A DNA stretch of 64,000 bases from Sipunculus nudus (GCA_026874595.1 CM049308.1:77860124-77924123), one strand, 5' to 3'. Numbered from the stretch's first letter, positions 36,131 through 49,400 are shown. Program-made: numbers and translations. The notes: generated from the sequence alone by a model not told the origin.

Positions 36131-39100
36131 AGCTCAGCTGACTATAAGTCATCTGAGCTATAGTCATGGTCCATTGTCCTCCGTCTGTCTGTCCGTCCGT
36201 CCGTCCGTCCGTCTGTCCGTCTGGATGTCCGTCCGTAAGACTGGCACGTTTCGACACTGTTGGACCTACGAATCTTAATTTTGGCATAATGTTAGATGTC
36301 CCCATAATCTCCTACCATGCCAAAAATTGGGTCAATAGGACTTTGTTCCTTTGAGATATTAAGGAAAAACCTCAATTTTTTATTAGAAATCTATTTTCAC
36401 ACTTCAGGACTGCCTAATATCAAAACCACTCATCTGGTTTTCTTCATATTTACCATAAATATTTCTCTATATAGTTCCTATGTACATGCCAGATATTAAG
36501 TCAGTATTATATAATTTAAAAAAGTTATGGGCCCAAACATAATGGACTTTGTAAAAAAATCAGGAAGATATTTGGTCACTTAAGACCAAAAGTGTTAAAG
36601 GTAGGGACTTTTTTTTCCAGTAATACAACTTTAATTAATCAAAATTTAATTGTATACCAAAAATTAGATCAAAATCTGTTAAATTTTTTTAAATATTGGC
36701 AAAAATATAAAATTGGTACCTTAAATTTTGCCCAACTTTGGCCATGGCACGTTTTTTTCCTGTAAGTACTGTGGATTTAATTTTCACACCATGTATACAT
36801 AAGGATTTAATCTGTTAAAATCTGAAATTTGAAAATAAAAGCTGCAAAATTAGGCTAGTTATTGAATTTTTTTGGAGGCTCTTGTTGTATTCCCTTACAT
36901 TGTCAAGCAGTCCACTTTGATGACTGTAGGTCATTCAGTGCACATCTCTATGCTCCCCAGGCTGTTGACATAATTTTAGATGTCCCCAAAATCTCCTACC
37001 ATACCGAAAACTGGGTCATTAGGACTTTGTTCCTTCGAGATATTAAGGAAAAAAAACTCTGTTTTCCATAAAAAAAAACCATTGTTACACTTCAAGGCTG
37101 CCTAATATCAAAACCACTGATCTGTTTTTGATCGTATTTAGTATTCACATTCTTTTATACATCTTCTATGAACATACCAAAAATTAGGTCAGTATTGGGT
37201 ATTGTTTTGAAGTTATGAGCCAAAACATAATGCAATTTTTTAAAAAATCAGGAAATATATTTACTCACCTAACATGAGAATTGCTGAACCTAGAGACTTT
37301 TTTTCAGGAATATAACTTTATTTAATCAAGATTCAATTGTTTACCCAAAATTAGATCTGAATTTTGCAAATTTTTCAAGTTATTAGCATAAATAAAAAAT
37401 CAGTACCTTAAATTTTGTCCAACTTTGGCACTGTTGATTTAATTTTCCCAGCTTATATGCATAAGGATTAAATCTTTTAAAATCTGAACTTTCAAAAGAA
37501 ATTGATTGGAATGAATAGCTTTTATTCATGTTTTCATACACCATGTCAAGTGTTGTTTACATCTAGCCCACCTAGTAGTACAGCCTTCACTTGCATTATG
37601 TAACCCACCCCAGGCAGCTTACCTTGGCCCAGCTTGGCCACTACTAGCAGGCTTCCCCTCTGCCCTGCATTCATCCCCCCAGCTGGTACATAAACTAGAT
37701 GAATGTTATAATTTTTTCTGTATTTTATTTTATTCTTGGACATGCTACATTTTAGATTTTGTATTGAACCACCAGGGTTACAATGATTAAAGTGTACATT
37801 TAATTGTGTCCATAAAGGGTTGTATTGCTGTGAAAGTGTGGATGTTCATGAGATAAGTAATTCCTTACTTCAGAAGAGTAAAAACTTCACCAGGTGTGAA
37901 ATTGACTATTTATTCCAGTAATTAATTAAAACTGGGATAGTAATAAGCACAATGATATTGTTTGTCCCTCATTCAACCAACAGTGTGTATACTTTATTTG
38001 AAAAGATGTTTTATTTTATCAAATTTACTTTTATTTTATTTTAATGAATAAAATTAAGCATGTCCTGAAAACTCCAATGTGCAAAACTTTTTAATAGTAA
38101 TTCAAGGAATATTCTTGTAGATGCCATGTTGTGGCATTATTTTCTTTTAAAATCAGTTTAAACATTTATGATTTAAAAATAATAAAATATATGGGTATGC
38201 ATAATATGACCCAATGTTTTTTTACTCTGTATATATAATGATTGCAACTTTTGCAACAAATTTAATATTTTAACTTATATTTTCAGGTTTTTTAATTAAA
38301 AATTTATAAACCTGTAAATAAAAAAATGATTCAGATAAAAACTTCTTAATGGAAAAAGTGGATCTGCTTAAAAAAATAGGATTATATATAAACTTAAATG
38401 CATTATTCTCTTGAAAGTGAAATAAAGGTATTAGTCCATTCTGTCCACCTGCCTGTCCATCTGTAAATTTTCGTATGCAACACAGTATCTCAAAACTTTT
38501 ACTGTTTTTCTTCATGACAGTCTTGTCAGAGTATTAGTTTGCAATCATATATTTAGAACTTTACTATAACCAAGTAGGAGGGCCCCTTTCCTCTTAGCTT
38601 TTCATATTCTTATATAAATGAAAAACATTACAATAGAATATTTCTACATCCACCTTCGTGCTGCCCTCACTTTTCCCTTCTCCGAACCCCATCCCAAAGT
38701 TAGCCATAGTAAGCAAGAAAAGATGAATCAGATATATTCATACTTTAATATTTTGTATAACTATTCGTCCATAGGTACCTATGTACATGCCAGAAATTAT
38801 GTCAATATTGTGTAATATGTAGACATAATTGGCATCACAATAATGTACCTTGTCAAGACTAAAGAGATATTGTGTCATACAGTCACATATTCATAAATCA
38901 CTTTCTTCAGCATAGTTAATCATAACATCATATCTGTCAAATTGAACGCTTGCAGACTACCATACACTTTAGATCCTTCAACAAATAGGCTTATCATCAT
39001 TCTACTACTGCTTATTACTGCTGTCATTGCATTCATATTTGCTCAAATATATCACAATTTTCAACCCCTCCTAAATAAATAAAAAATAAACCACTTTATT

Positions 39101-39291
39101 TGACTCTATTAATACATCAGTCAGGTAATTTCATTTATCATTTACTCACATATTACATTACATTCCTTTATAATAGCCCAACATGTACATGATATTCATA
39201 AGCTTTATCGACTCGATATAGTATCACAGTGGAGTAACATTTATAGTCCAATCACGATCAGCTGAGCGCGGTGACCCATGGGTCCCTTGTT
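36131..39291 (+). mobile_element. Helentron-like non-autonomous element, family B copy 2
   Basis: The 5' end is AGCTCAGCTGACTATAAGTCATCTGAGCTATAG, then a (GTCC)n tract (about 36179-36236). The 3' end has CAGCTGAGCG (39259-39268, inverted counterpart of the 5' CTCAGCTG), then the perfect palindrome GACCCATGGGTC (39273-39284) and CCTTGTTT. The body has two related halves (36290-36860 and 36975-37510) with 'gatgtccccaaaatctcctacca', 'ccttaaattttgcccaactttg' and similar phrases, shared with B3 but not with B1. The frames at 36166-36499 and 36862-37071 are repeat sequence. Confidence 0.72.
36179..36236 (+). repeat. (GTCC)n microsatellite of family B
   Basis: Tetranucleotide GTCC/GTCT run immediately inside the 5' end of element B2. 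Equivalents lie at 19261-19294, 46519-46546 (short) and 48427-48466. Confidence 0.85.
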
Positions 39292-39697
39292 TAAATATTC
39301 AAATTTCATCTTTTAAATAATTTGACTATGTTTAATTAAATATTAAAGCTTCATACAGTGATATTGAATCATCATTTGTATCATGTGTAAATTGACAGCT
39401 GAGTTACTGAGAACCACCAGAGATAGTTTAATTAATTCTTATTGTTTGTAATTCTGGATATTGTAATGTTATCACATTGTTTAGATGAAACAATGCTTTC
39501 ATCGCAATGGGTGGTTGTGTCATAAACACTATTACTCTAGTCATTAACACTATTACTTGGTTTTGTAACTTTGTCTTACTTTACAACTGTGCTCTAATTG
39601 AGACAGAGTCTTTCAGCAGTTGCTAAGAACCACCAAGCAACACTTCTTATATATAATAAATATTAGGCCTTTGAATTGTACGGGTCCTAAGAATTGA
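39292..39697. other. Spacer between elements
   Basis: AT-rich, nothing recognised. Confidence 0.4.
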
Positions 39698-40388
39698 ATC
39701 ATTTATTATCCCCTTGCTACAAAGTTGCAAAAGAGGTATAGTAACACCTGGATTTGTGGGTCAGTCCAGCATTCCATCCATCCATCTGGGATTGCCTTGT
39801 GGATCAAACTTAAGCCAAACCGTTTGACCCCTATCGATTCTGAGGTCACAGGGTCAAAGGGCACGGCCACAGGGCCCACACCATTGAAAAGCTTGTGGAC
39901 CCATTTGAAGCCAAACTGTTTCACCAAAACCTTTCATCTTGCAAATATTGTTCACCCAGTCATAGATGAGGAATCCTTTTGATTTTGAGGTCAGGGGTTT
40001 AAAGGTCACAGCCACAAGGCCCACTTCTTGAAAAAGCTTGTGGACCCATTTAAAGCCAATCAGTTTGACCAAAACCTTTCAACTTGCACATATGGCTCAC
40101 CCACCCATGTAGAAGATCCCTATCGATTTTGAGGTCACGGGGTCAAAGGTCACTGCCACAGGGCCCACTTCTTGAAAAAGCTTGTGGACCTATTTATGGC
40201 CAAACCATATGACCTAAACCTTTCATCTTGCACATATAGCTCACCCATCCATGGTTGAAGACCCCTATTGATTTTGGGGTCTAAGGTCAAGGCCAGAGAG
40301 CTGCCCTCCTTGTTTTCCATACTGTGTAATATACCCATTCTAATTATGCCCCTTGCAAGGCGATGCTCCGCTTTGCGGTGCCCTTGTT
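39698..40388 (+). mobile_element. Helentron-like non-autonomous element, family G
   Basis: Starts TTATTATCCCCTTGCTACAAAGTTGCAAAAGAGG (imperfect hairpin). It ends TTATGCCCCTTGCAAGGCGATGCTCCGC-TTT-GCGGTGCCCTTGTT, i.e. hairpin plus CTTGTT. Inside are four units of about 125-135 bp with 'cttgtggacccatttaaagcca' and 'ttgaggtcacggggtcaaagg'. Its end abuts the start of family C without spacer. The overlapping frames on both strands (39706-40338) are repeat sequence. Confidence 0.55.
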
Positions 40389-43300
40389 AGCGAACCTGTG
40401 AGCTTATGCGATGGTGTGGCGTCGTCTGGCGTCCGTCGTCCGACGTCTGTACGTTAACCTATACTATCTTGAAAACCGCAAGAGTTAGCATCACAAAATT
40501 TTATGCAAAAAATTAGTCATCTAAAAAACTATATGGGATTTTGCTTATTTTTTGGCTAACTGCATTTTCTTAGATTTTATAGGGAAAAAGCTAAAAAACC
40601 TTTAAAAATCTTCTTCTCCGAAACTGTTCAGCCAAATTGTCCAATATTTCACAGAAATGATCCCTGGAACAATCTTTCTCAAGTTTGTTCAAATGGTTTT
40701 TGTTCGAATGGTTTAAGTTCAGTGATTTTTAGCCGAGTTACAGGAAGTTGAACTTAGTCATCTGTCCAAAAAAGCATAGTAAAATTACAATCTCAGAAAT
40801 GGCTGGAGCTATCATTACCAAATTTTATGCCAATGTTGCTCACCTGAGTCATATCTGAAATTGAGGTATTGGTGGCGCCACCTGCATCGGCCTTTTTTGT
40901 ACGGGGGTCATCAGTGCCCGTAATATACTGACGGCTACAAAAAACTTCTTCTCTGAAACCATATGGCCAAATTGTTTAATATCGCACAGAAATGATCCTA
41001 GGGTAGTGCTTTCTAAAGTTTGTTCAAATGGTCTCAGTTCAGTGATTTTTGGCTAAGTTATGGGAAGCTGAATTTAGTAATATGCCATAACAGCCAATTT
41101 TTGCTCAGTGGCTACAAAGATCTTCTTCTCAAAAACCACTGGGCCAAATTCTTAAATCTCACACATTAATTATCCTTAGATGTTGATAATTCAAGTTTGT
41201 TCAAATGGTTTTGGTTCAGTGATTTTTGGCTGAGTTATGAGAAGCTTAACTTAGCCATTTTGCTGTATTTCCCATATAAGTTGTAAACCTGTAAAACGTT
41301 TTTTGATTGAGGCAAATTTGTTTAATATTTTACAAGAATAATCCCCTGAATAATTCTTATTATAATTGTCTTTTATGGTTCCAAAGAATGAATTTTAGCT
41401 GAATTATAAAGATTGAATTGAGCCATTTTACCATATATGTAAGCTGTGTGAAGCATATACATCTAGCCTGGCACCTGTTTATCAGCATCCATTACATCAT
41501 GCCTCTAGACATTTAGATTTCAGGTTATCAATGGTTAATATTGACAAGAATGTTTTTAAAAAGCTTTTAAAAAATGTAGATATATGATTTTAAATATTCC
41601 TCATGCCAGGCAATGTTTACAATCACAGGTATACAGCTCTCTGTGGATATATATAAAGATGGCTGTAAATGATTATAAATAATAGGTATCCATACTCAAC
41701 TTAATTCAAGATTTTGCTATCAGTGAGATGTATCTGTATTATAATTTTGCATTCATTATGCATCTGTAGTAATTTTTAGTGAACCTGTGAGCTAATGCAA
41801 TGGTGTGGCGGAGTCCACCGTCTGTACATTTGTTTGCATTTGATGAATTTTAGTGGAGTTACATGAATTTGAACAGTCATTTGGCCAAGTAAGCATACTG
41901 ACTATCTCAGAAATGACAGAAGCTAGCATTACCAAGTATTGTGCAAATGTTGGTCACATGACTCATATTTGAAGTTGCAGATTTTGTGGTGCCACCTACA
42001 TTGACCGTTTTTTTATGGGCAGAAACTTATATTGTAGCCTCTTTCAGCTTAAAATGTTTATGATGAAACTGTCAAGTTGAATCGTTCAATTTTTCAAAAG
42101 AATTATCCTAGGACATGGTTCTTTCAATCATATCAGAAAAGCTTTTGTTGGTCTTATGGCCATTATTATGTCTATTTCAAACTGAGGACTGCAAAACTGT
42201 TCTTCTACAAAATTATTGTTTCAATTATAACTTCTGTAACATTGCACAAAAATTATTCTTAGGAGGCCTTTGTTCAAGTTTACTTGAATGATTTTTGGCA
42301 GAATATTTGGACCTTTATACAAGAAAGAACTGCATCTTTTATTATTCTAGATATTTTGATAAAAAGTTTATGAATAAGTCAGTTTGAAAAAAAGGCATTT
42401 TAGCCAAAGTCTTTCAGTATGTGTAAACAGATTCACCAACACTCCAAGATTGTGTCTGTATCTTTAAATAGGTTGAGAAACTGCCAACTGTTTCAGATTT
42501 GGCAACAGATCAAGAGTTCATTCAGTGCAGCCAGATTTAGGTCAAGAGTTCAATCAGTGCAGCCAAGCACAAGGCATGTGATCACCTCATGGGTGACATG
42601 TGTTTGCCTCATGGGAGACATGTGAACACCTCATGGGCACCATGTGATCACCTCATGGGTGTCATGCCCCTCAGGGCAGGGCCCCTGGATGAGCTTATGC
42701 AATGGTGTGGCTACTATTTCAGACTTGGCAACAGGCTAGAGGTCAGTCTCGATCTATTTATAGCTTTGACAGACTGCCAACTGTATCAGATTAGGCAACA
42801 GGTCAAGAGTTCACTTAGTGCAGCCAGGTATGAGTCAGGAGTTCACTCAGTGCAGTAGCTGTATTCTATTTATAGTGTTTGCAGACTGCCCACTGCATCA
42901 GATTTGGCACCAAAGTTCAGCCTTGATCTATTTATAGCTTTGGCAGACTGCCAACTGTGTCAGATTATGCAACAGGTCAAGAGTTCACTCAGTCTAGCCA
43001 GGTGCAGGTCATGAGTTCACTCAGTGCAGTAGCTTGAGGCAGCAATTTGTCACAGGTGACTCGGGGGCAACTGCCTTACTCACCTTAGCCTTGTCAGCCC
43101 AGTGCATCAAACTCTGGGGAAGTGTGATGTATTGGACTGATATATTGACCTGTTTATACGTCTTTGATGGTATTCTCATTTACAAGACAGGTGGTGCCAC
43201 GTACATTGACTTTTGCACAGTGTATGTGCCTGCTTATTTCTACAGAGGAATTTGATATATCAGCCTGAAATTGGGCATATTTTTACATATCGAATAGCTT

Positions 43301-43648
43301 TGTCGTATACAAGACTGGTAGTGCCACCTACAATAATTTTTGCTCCATGTGTGTCCCTGCTTATTTCTCAGGAGGGGTTTGATATATCCGTCTGAAAATT
43401 GGCATATGTGTACATCTCTGATAGCTTCGTTGTGTACAAGACTGCATGGTGGTGCCAGCTACAATCATTTTTGTGTTGTGTGCACCCATGCCAGAATTTC
43501 AGCAGAGATGTTTGTGTAGTTGTTTCTTATTCAAAATATTTAGTACTTGCATTGTTCATATACATGAAGAGTAATGGTCCAGCATTGAAGCATTATACCT
43601 GGTGTCTTTCCCAATGCACAGGTTCGCATTAGGCCTGTGGGCCTTGTT
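40389..43648 (+). mobile_element. Helentron-like non-autonomous element, family C
   Basis: GCGAACCTGTG at 40390-40400 opens the element, and its exact inverted copy CACAGGTTCGC lies at 43617-43627, followed by the hairpin AGGCC-TGTG-GGCCT (43631-43644) and TGTT. An 11-bp perfect match 3.2 kb apart fixes the boundaries well. The body holds units of about 200 bp ('ttgttcaaatggttt', 'agtgatttttggctgagttat'), one GGTGGCGCCACC (40871), a second 5'-end-like segment at about 41777 (AGTGAACCTGTGAGC), a tandem block at 42470-43030 and units with ggtggtgccac variants near 43190-43460. No coding capacity is seen. Confidence 0.68.
42470..43030 (+). repeat. Tandem block inside family C element
   Basis: Several units of about 130-190 bp with 'cagactgccaactgt.tcagatt.ggcaacagatcaagagttcactcagtgcagcca'. 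They include a minisatellite at about 42575-42665 built on 'cctcatgggtg.catgtg(at)cac' (unit about 24 bp). Confidence 0.65.
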
Positions 43649-44343
43649 GATTTTTTACCTTCAGTTCAATTCTCAATTGGATTCTTACTAAAGTATTAAA
43701 TTTCAGATATTTAACAAAATGAGTGTCAGTAAATTTCAGTAAATAAATGCAAAAAAAGTAGCTCCCCCTCGGTTTGTCACCACTATATGTTTCTTTGCAA
43801 TAGATTAGTCCACAGTGTGCACAGCAAATGTTTAAAGTAGATTTAGGACACAAACACTGTAAAGAACTTTGTTACTGCAAATTGTTCTACTTGATTTATG
43901 AGCTCACAGACAACTTCAGGATTGTACATGCAATAAAAATAATAACTGGAATGAATCTTGAGGTTAATAATTGATTACAATTTAATCATGGGCTTGCTAT
44001 TCTATGCATCATTTCTTTGATGCGTTGTTACACCCCTAATAAAAAATGTATATATTTACAAGAAATACTTTTACTTCTTTTCTGATTTGTATACTTTTTT
44101 CATGTATTTGTTAAGACTTCAGAAACTTCAAATTGATGTGTACTGATTTGTATACTTTTTTAAGTACTTATTAAGTACTTGGAAACCTACGCAAATTAAC
44201 TGAGTGACTAGTTTTAACATTTATACTATAGAGGCATATTTTTGCAGCAGTAAATTTTTGTTCATAGAATTGTTGTTTTGAGTTCTCACACACCTGAATG
44301 AGGCCTCAATAACATAAATTTTGCTATTCTTTCTAGTTCATTG
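43649..44343. other. Spacer between elements
   Basis: AT-rich. 'tactgatttgtatactttttt.a.gta.ttattaagacttc/acttgg' occurs twice near 44085-44185 as a short tandem duplication. Confidence 0.4.
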
Positions 44344-45600
44344 TATCGCCAGACATAGTCTGGAGATACTATGGTTTAGGCACGGTCGCACCGCCGCCGC
44401 CGCTTCCGCCGCAGAGATTTCTTTTGGACACAATAACTCAAAAAATATTTCACGGATCTTTACCAAACTTGGTATATGTATAGATATGGGTGAGAGGACG
44501 ACGCCTATTTAAAATGAGGTCATGACCTCAACTAGGAGAGTGACCTTGACCTTGAATAGGTTCAATTTTGGGGAAAATCACACAAATTCTTAAATATCTC
44601 AAGAAAACTTGCATGGATTGATCCCAAAATCAAGTTGATCGAAGATCATGGATAGGGTTGTCATGTTCCAGAAACTGGTGGCACCACCTATTATTCTTTA
44701 CTTGTTTTCATGCCGTTTAATATCCCCAAAATGGACAGATTTCTTTCATATTATGCAAATACATAGATATGGGTTATGGGATGATGTTTATTTAAATTGG
44801 GGTCATGACCTTTCCTATGAGAGTGGCCTTGACCTTGAATATTGCCATATATGGTGAAAATCACACAAAATCATTAATTTCTCAATAAGGGATGCATGCA
44901 TTGGTCCAAAAATCAACTTGACCGAAGATCTTGGATAGTAATGTCATGTACCGGAAACAGGTGGCACCACCTGTTATTCTTTTACTTGTTTTCGTGCCGT
45001 TTAATACCCCATCATTGCCACTTAACAGTACATTTATAACCTGTGAGCATTATAAGTCAAAAACTAATGGACAGATTTCTTTCATATTATGCATATACAT
45101 AGACATGGGTTATGGGATAATGTATATATAAATTGGGGTCATGACCTTTCCTATTAGAGTGGCCTTGACCTTGAATATTGCCATATATGGTGAAAATTAC
45201 ACAAAATCATTAATATCTCAATAAGGGATGCATGCATTGGTCCAAAAATCAACATGTTCGAAGATCTTGGAAAGTATTGTCATGTACCGGAAACAGGTGG
45301 TGCCACCTGTTATTCTTTTACTTGTTTTGTGCCGTTTAATACCCCATCATTGCCATTTATCAGTACTGTGAGCTTTATAAGTCAAAAACTAATGGACAGA
45401 TTTCTTGCATATACATAGACATGGGTTAGGGGATGATGTATATTGAAATTTGGATCATGACCTTTTCTATGAGAATGACCTTTTCTATGAGTGTGGTCTG
45501 ATATTAATTGTTGCTGAAGATGGGGGGGCTATTCTTAAAGGGGGGGGGGGATTAATTGTCTGGCGATACTATGGCACCTGCGGTGCCAAGAAATATCTAG
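44344..45600 (+). mobile_element. Helentron-like non-autonomous element, family A copy 3 (most intact)
   Basis: Opens TATCGCCAGAC (44344-44354), with the perfect hairpin CCAGAC-ATA-GTCTGG (44349-44363) and a CCGCCGCCGCCGC stretch. The exact inverted repeat GTCTGGCGATA lies at 45558-45568, followed by the hairpin GGCACC-TGC-GGTGCC, AAGAAATAT and CTAG (45597-45600), then TTT. Between are about three 300-bp units with 'gtgaccttgaccttgaat', 'atggacagatttctttcatattatgca' and GGTGGCACCACC or GGTGGTGCCACC cores. Two G runs precede the 3' end. At 1257 bp it gives the family consensus layout. Confidence 0.78.
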
Positions 45601-46472
45601 TTTATAATTCTTTAAGTTTGTTCATTTATGTCAAGCAAAGAATGTTTGTAATTTGTTTGTAATATATTTCTCTCTTGTTTTAAATCATATACTGGACACA
45701 GTTAAATGCCTTTTTATCAAATCTAATGCAGAAAACCAACAAGTAATTTATTCATTATTTTCCTTGAAATAAACAGAGGACTTTCACACAAATCTCGTTA
45801 GTTAATTACACTACCATCTGCTTCATTTAACAGGGAAGAAAATCCAATTAAAATCACCTGTTATTGCTTCAGGAAACCAAGATAATGCTTCAAAATTTGG
45901 AAAATACTCTATTAGGTTGTTTGCCAGAGCTGGCACAGGATATAGTTTTCTTTGACAAGACAAATTTTCATCTTGATATTTGACCTTGGCAGCTGCATGC
46001 TGAGTATGGATTTGAGTCATTTTCAGTTTTCCAGAATTTTATTGATTGTGAAAATGAGAAATAATGAGAACTAGATGGAACCTGGACACCCACCAGCACG
46101 AATCTAGATTGCTTCGAAAAAACAATAAGTTATCCCTTGTCTCAAGACCCACTCCAGTAATCTCCAGTAATCAGTACCAACCCTCTGCCTGATGTCATTT
46201 CTACTCAAAACCAACCTCTTCCAGTTAGGGATTGTGGGATGGTTGGGAATACTTGTCTCAACTTTAAAACTTCAAAAGACAAATTTGTCACAATTCAAGA
46301 AAAAGCATTCTATTAACATTACACATTTGCTTACTTGCCAGATAATACTTATTCTGTGAAGTTTTTACCAGAATACATTCATGTAATCTGCTTTAAAACT
46401 ATTCTTATTCAACATGTTTTAATGGACTACATTACATAGTTCACAACATTATACCTATGCCACTGGGTTTTT
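45601..46472. other. Spacer between elements
   Basis: AT-rich, no exon or element recognised. Confidence 0.4.
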
Positions 46473-49400
46473 AGCTCAGCTGACTATAAGTCATCTGAGC
46501 TATAGTTGTGGTCCTTTGTCCGTCGGCTGTCCGTCCGTCTGTCCGTTAAACTGGTACGTTTTGAAACCGTAAGACCTAGGAATCCAAAATTCAGCATAAT
46601 GTTAGATGTCCCCAAGATCTCCTACCAAGCCGAAAACTGGGTCTTTGCGACTTTGTTCCTTTGAGAAATTAAGGAAAAACCTCAATTTTTTATTAAAAAC
46701 CTATTTTCACACTTCAGGACTGCCTAATATCAAAACCACTCATCTGTTTTTCCTCATATTTACCATAAATATTTCTGTATATAGTTCCTATGTACATGCC
46801 AGAAATAAGGTCTGTATTATATAATTTAAAAAAGTTATGGGCCCAAACATAATGCATTTTGTAAAAAATCAGGAAAGATATTTGATCACTTAACACAAAA
46901 CATGTTAAAGCTAAGGACTTTTCCAGTAATATACTTGAATTAAAAAAAAATTTAATCGTATACCCAAAATTAGATCAAAATCTTAAATTTTTTAAAATAT
47001 TAGCAAAAATAAAAAATTGGTACCTTAAATTTTGCCCAACTTTGACCATGGCACATTTTTTCCCCTAACTGCTGTGGATTTAATTTTCACAGCATGTTTT
47101 TGTTAGCATTTCATCTGTTAACACTAAAAATTTGAAACCAGTTGATCAAAAACTGTAGATTTTATTCAAGTTTTCAAGCAACATGTCACATATTATTTAC
47201 ATCAAGCTAGTGTAATGCAGTTTGCTAGTTCCTAAAATTTGACATACAGTTAGATGTCTCCAAAATCCCATACCATGCTAGGAATTTGGTCACTAGGACT
47301 TAATTCCTTTTAGATATTAATGAAAAAGTTTATTTTTCCATTGAAAACCCATTGTTACTCAAGACTGCTTAATATCAAAACCACTGATCTGACTTTGATC
47401 ATATATAATATACATATTTTTCTATACATTCACTATGCACATGCCAGAAATGATGTCAGTATTGTGTAATTGTTTTAAGTTAAGGGCCCAAACATAATGC
47501 ACTTTGTAAAAAAACAAGAAATTTATTCACTCCCTTAAACAAGAGGATTGCTGAAGCTAGAGATTTTTGTCAGGGATGTAACATTATTTAATCAAGATTC
47601 AATTGAATACCCAAAATTAGTTCTGAAATTTTCAAATTTTATAATTTATTAGTATAAATATAAAATTAGTACCTTAAATTTTGCCCAACTTTGACCATGG
47701 CACGTTTGTTTCCTGTGAGCACTGTTGATATAATTTTCATATCATGCATACATAAGGATTTCAGCTTTTTAGTTTAGAAAGCTGAAAGAAAATGGCCAAA
47801 AATTGTAGCTTTTGTTAATGTTTTTATGAGACCATGTCAGAACCAGGCTCTCCAAAGCCCCACTATGTTGACCTTATTGACCTTTCAGCAAATTATGCAC
47901 GCTTGAGGGAGGCAAACACTGGGGCAGCCAGGCAGCTTATGGCCAGCCACAGTTGATCCAGGTGTCCAACCCAACTTATCAAGTAGTTGTTTTGACCAAC
48001 AAAATAACAAGAAAATATAAATTAATAAATTGTTATTGGTTTTGAATAACAAATTAAAGAAAATTTAATAGAAAAGGAATTTGTTGGTTGTTGAGTAACA
48101 GGAAATTAACTTGCAGTTACTGATGATGTAAGAATCTTGTATAGATGGATAGAATGTCAAGTATTCCAAATAACACCATGCAGTCACCTATGGTATTTTT
48201 CAGTTCAATTTTTTAATGATAACAAAAATAAATCATATTATTCATTACGAATCATTAGGGATCATATGAAGGAAATTAATGATAGACAAAGATACAATTG
48301 ATAATATTCATCTAGATTCCTACTGTCTAGTGTGTAGATTGATGTGAAAGTAGTCCAAAGTGAATATATTACATTTTTTTAGCTCAGCTGACTATAAGTC
48401 ATCTGAGCTATAGTCGTGGTCCATTGTCCGTCGTCCGTCCGTCTGTCCGTCCGTCCGTCCGTCCGTAGATGTGGCACGTTTTGAAACCGTAAGACCTAGG
48501 AACCCAAAATCCGGCATAATGTTAGATGTCCCCAAGATCTCCTACCAAGCCGAAAACTGGGTCTTTTGGACTTCGTTCCTTTGAGAAATTAAGGAAAAAC
48601 CTCAATTTTTTATTAAAAACCTATTTTCACACTTCAGGACTGCCTAATATCAAAACCACTCATCTGTTTTTCCTCATATTTACCATAAATATTCCTCTAT
48701 ATAGTTCCTATGTACATTCAAGAAATTATGTCTGTATTATATAATTTAAAAAAGTTATGGACCCAAACATAATGCATTTTGTAAAAAATCAGGAAAGATA
48801 TTTGATCACTTAACACAAAACATGTTAAAGCTATGGACCTTTTTTCCAGTAATATAACTTTAATTAATCAAAATTAAATTGAATACCCAAAATTAGATGA
48901 AAATCTTTAAAATTTTTTAAAATATTAATAAAAATAAAAAATTGGTACCTTAAATTTTGCCCAACTTTGACCATGGCACGTTTTTTTCCTGTAAGTACTG
49001 TGGATTTAATTTTCACAGCATGTTTTTGTTACCTTTTCAACTGTTAACACCAAAAATTTGAAACCAGTTGATCAAAAACTGTAGATTTTATTCAAGTTTT
49101 CAAGCACCATGTAACATATTGTATACATCAAGCTAGTGTTATGCAGTTTGCAAGAGCTCAGCTCCCCAGCTTCAGCTCTTAGTTCCTTAAATTCGGCATA
49201 CAGCTAGATGTCTCCAAAATCCCCTACCATGCCAAGAATTTGGTCACTAGGACTTAATACCTTCAAGATATTAATGAAAAACCTCATTTTTCCATTAAAA
49301 ACCCATTGTTACACTTCAAGACTGCCTAAAATCAAAACCACTGATCTGACTTTAATCATAAATAATATACATATTTTTCATTCTCTATGCACATGCCAGA

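Noticed and set aside
40389-43648. CRISPR-like or satellite array
   Set aside because: Repeat units are long, degenerate and without regular unique spacers, in a eukaryotic genome; they are internal tandem units of a mobile element.
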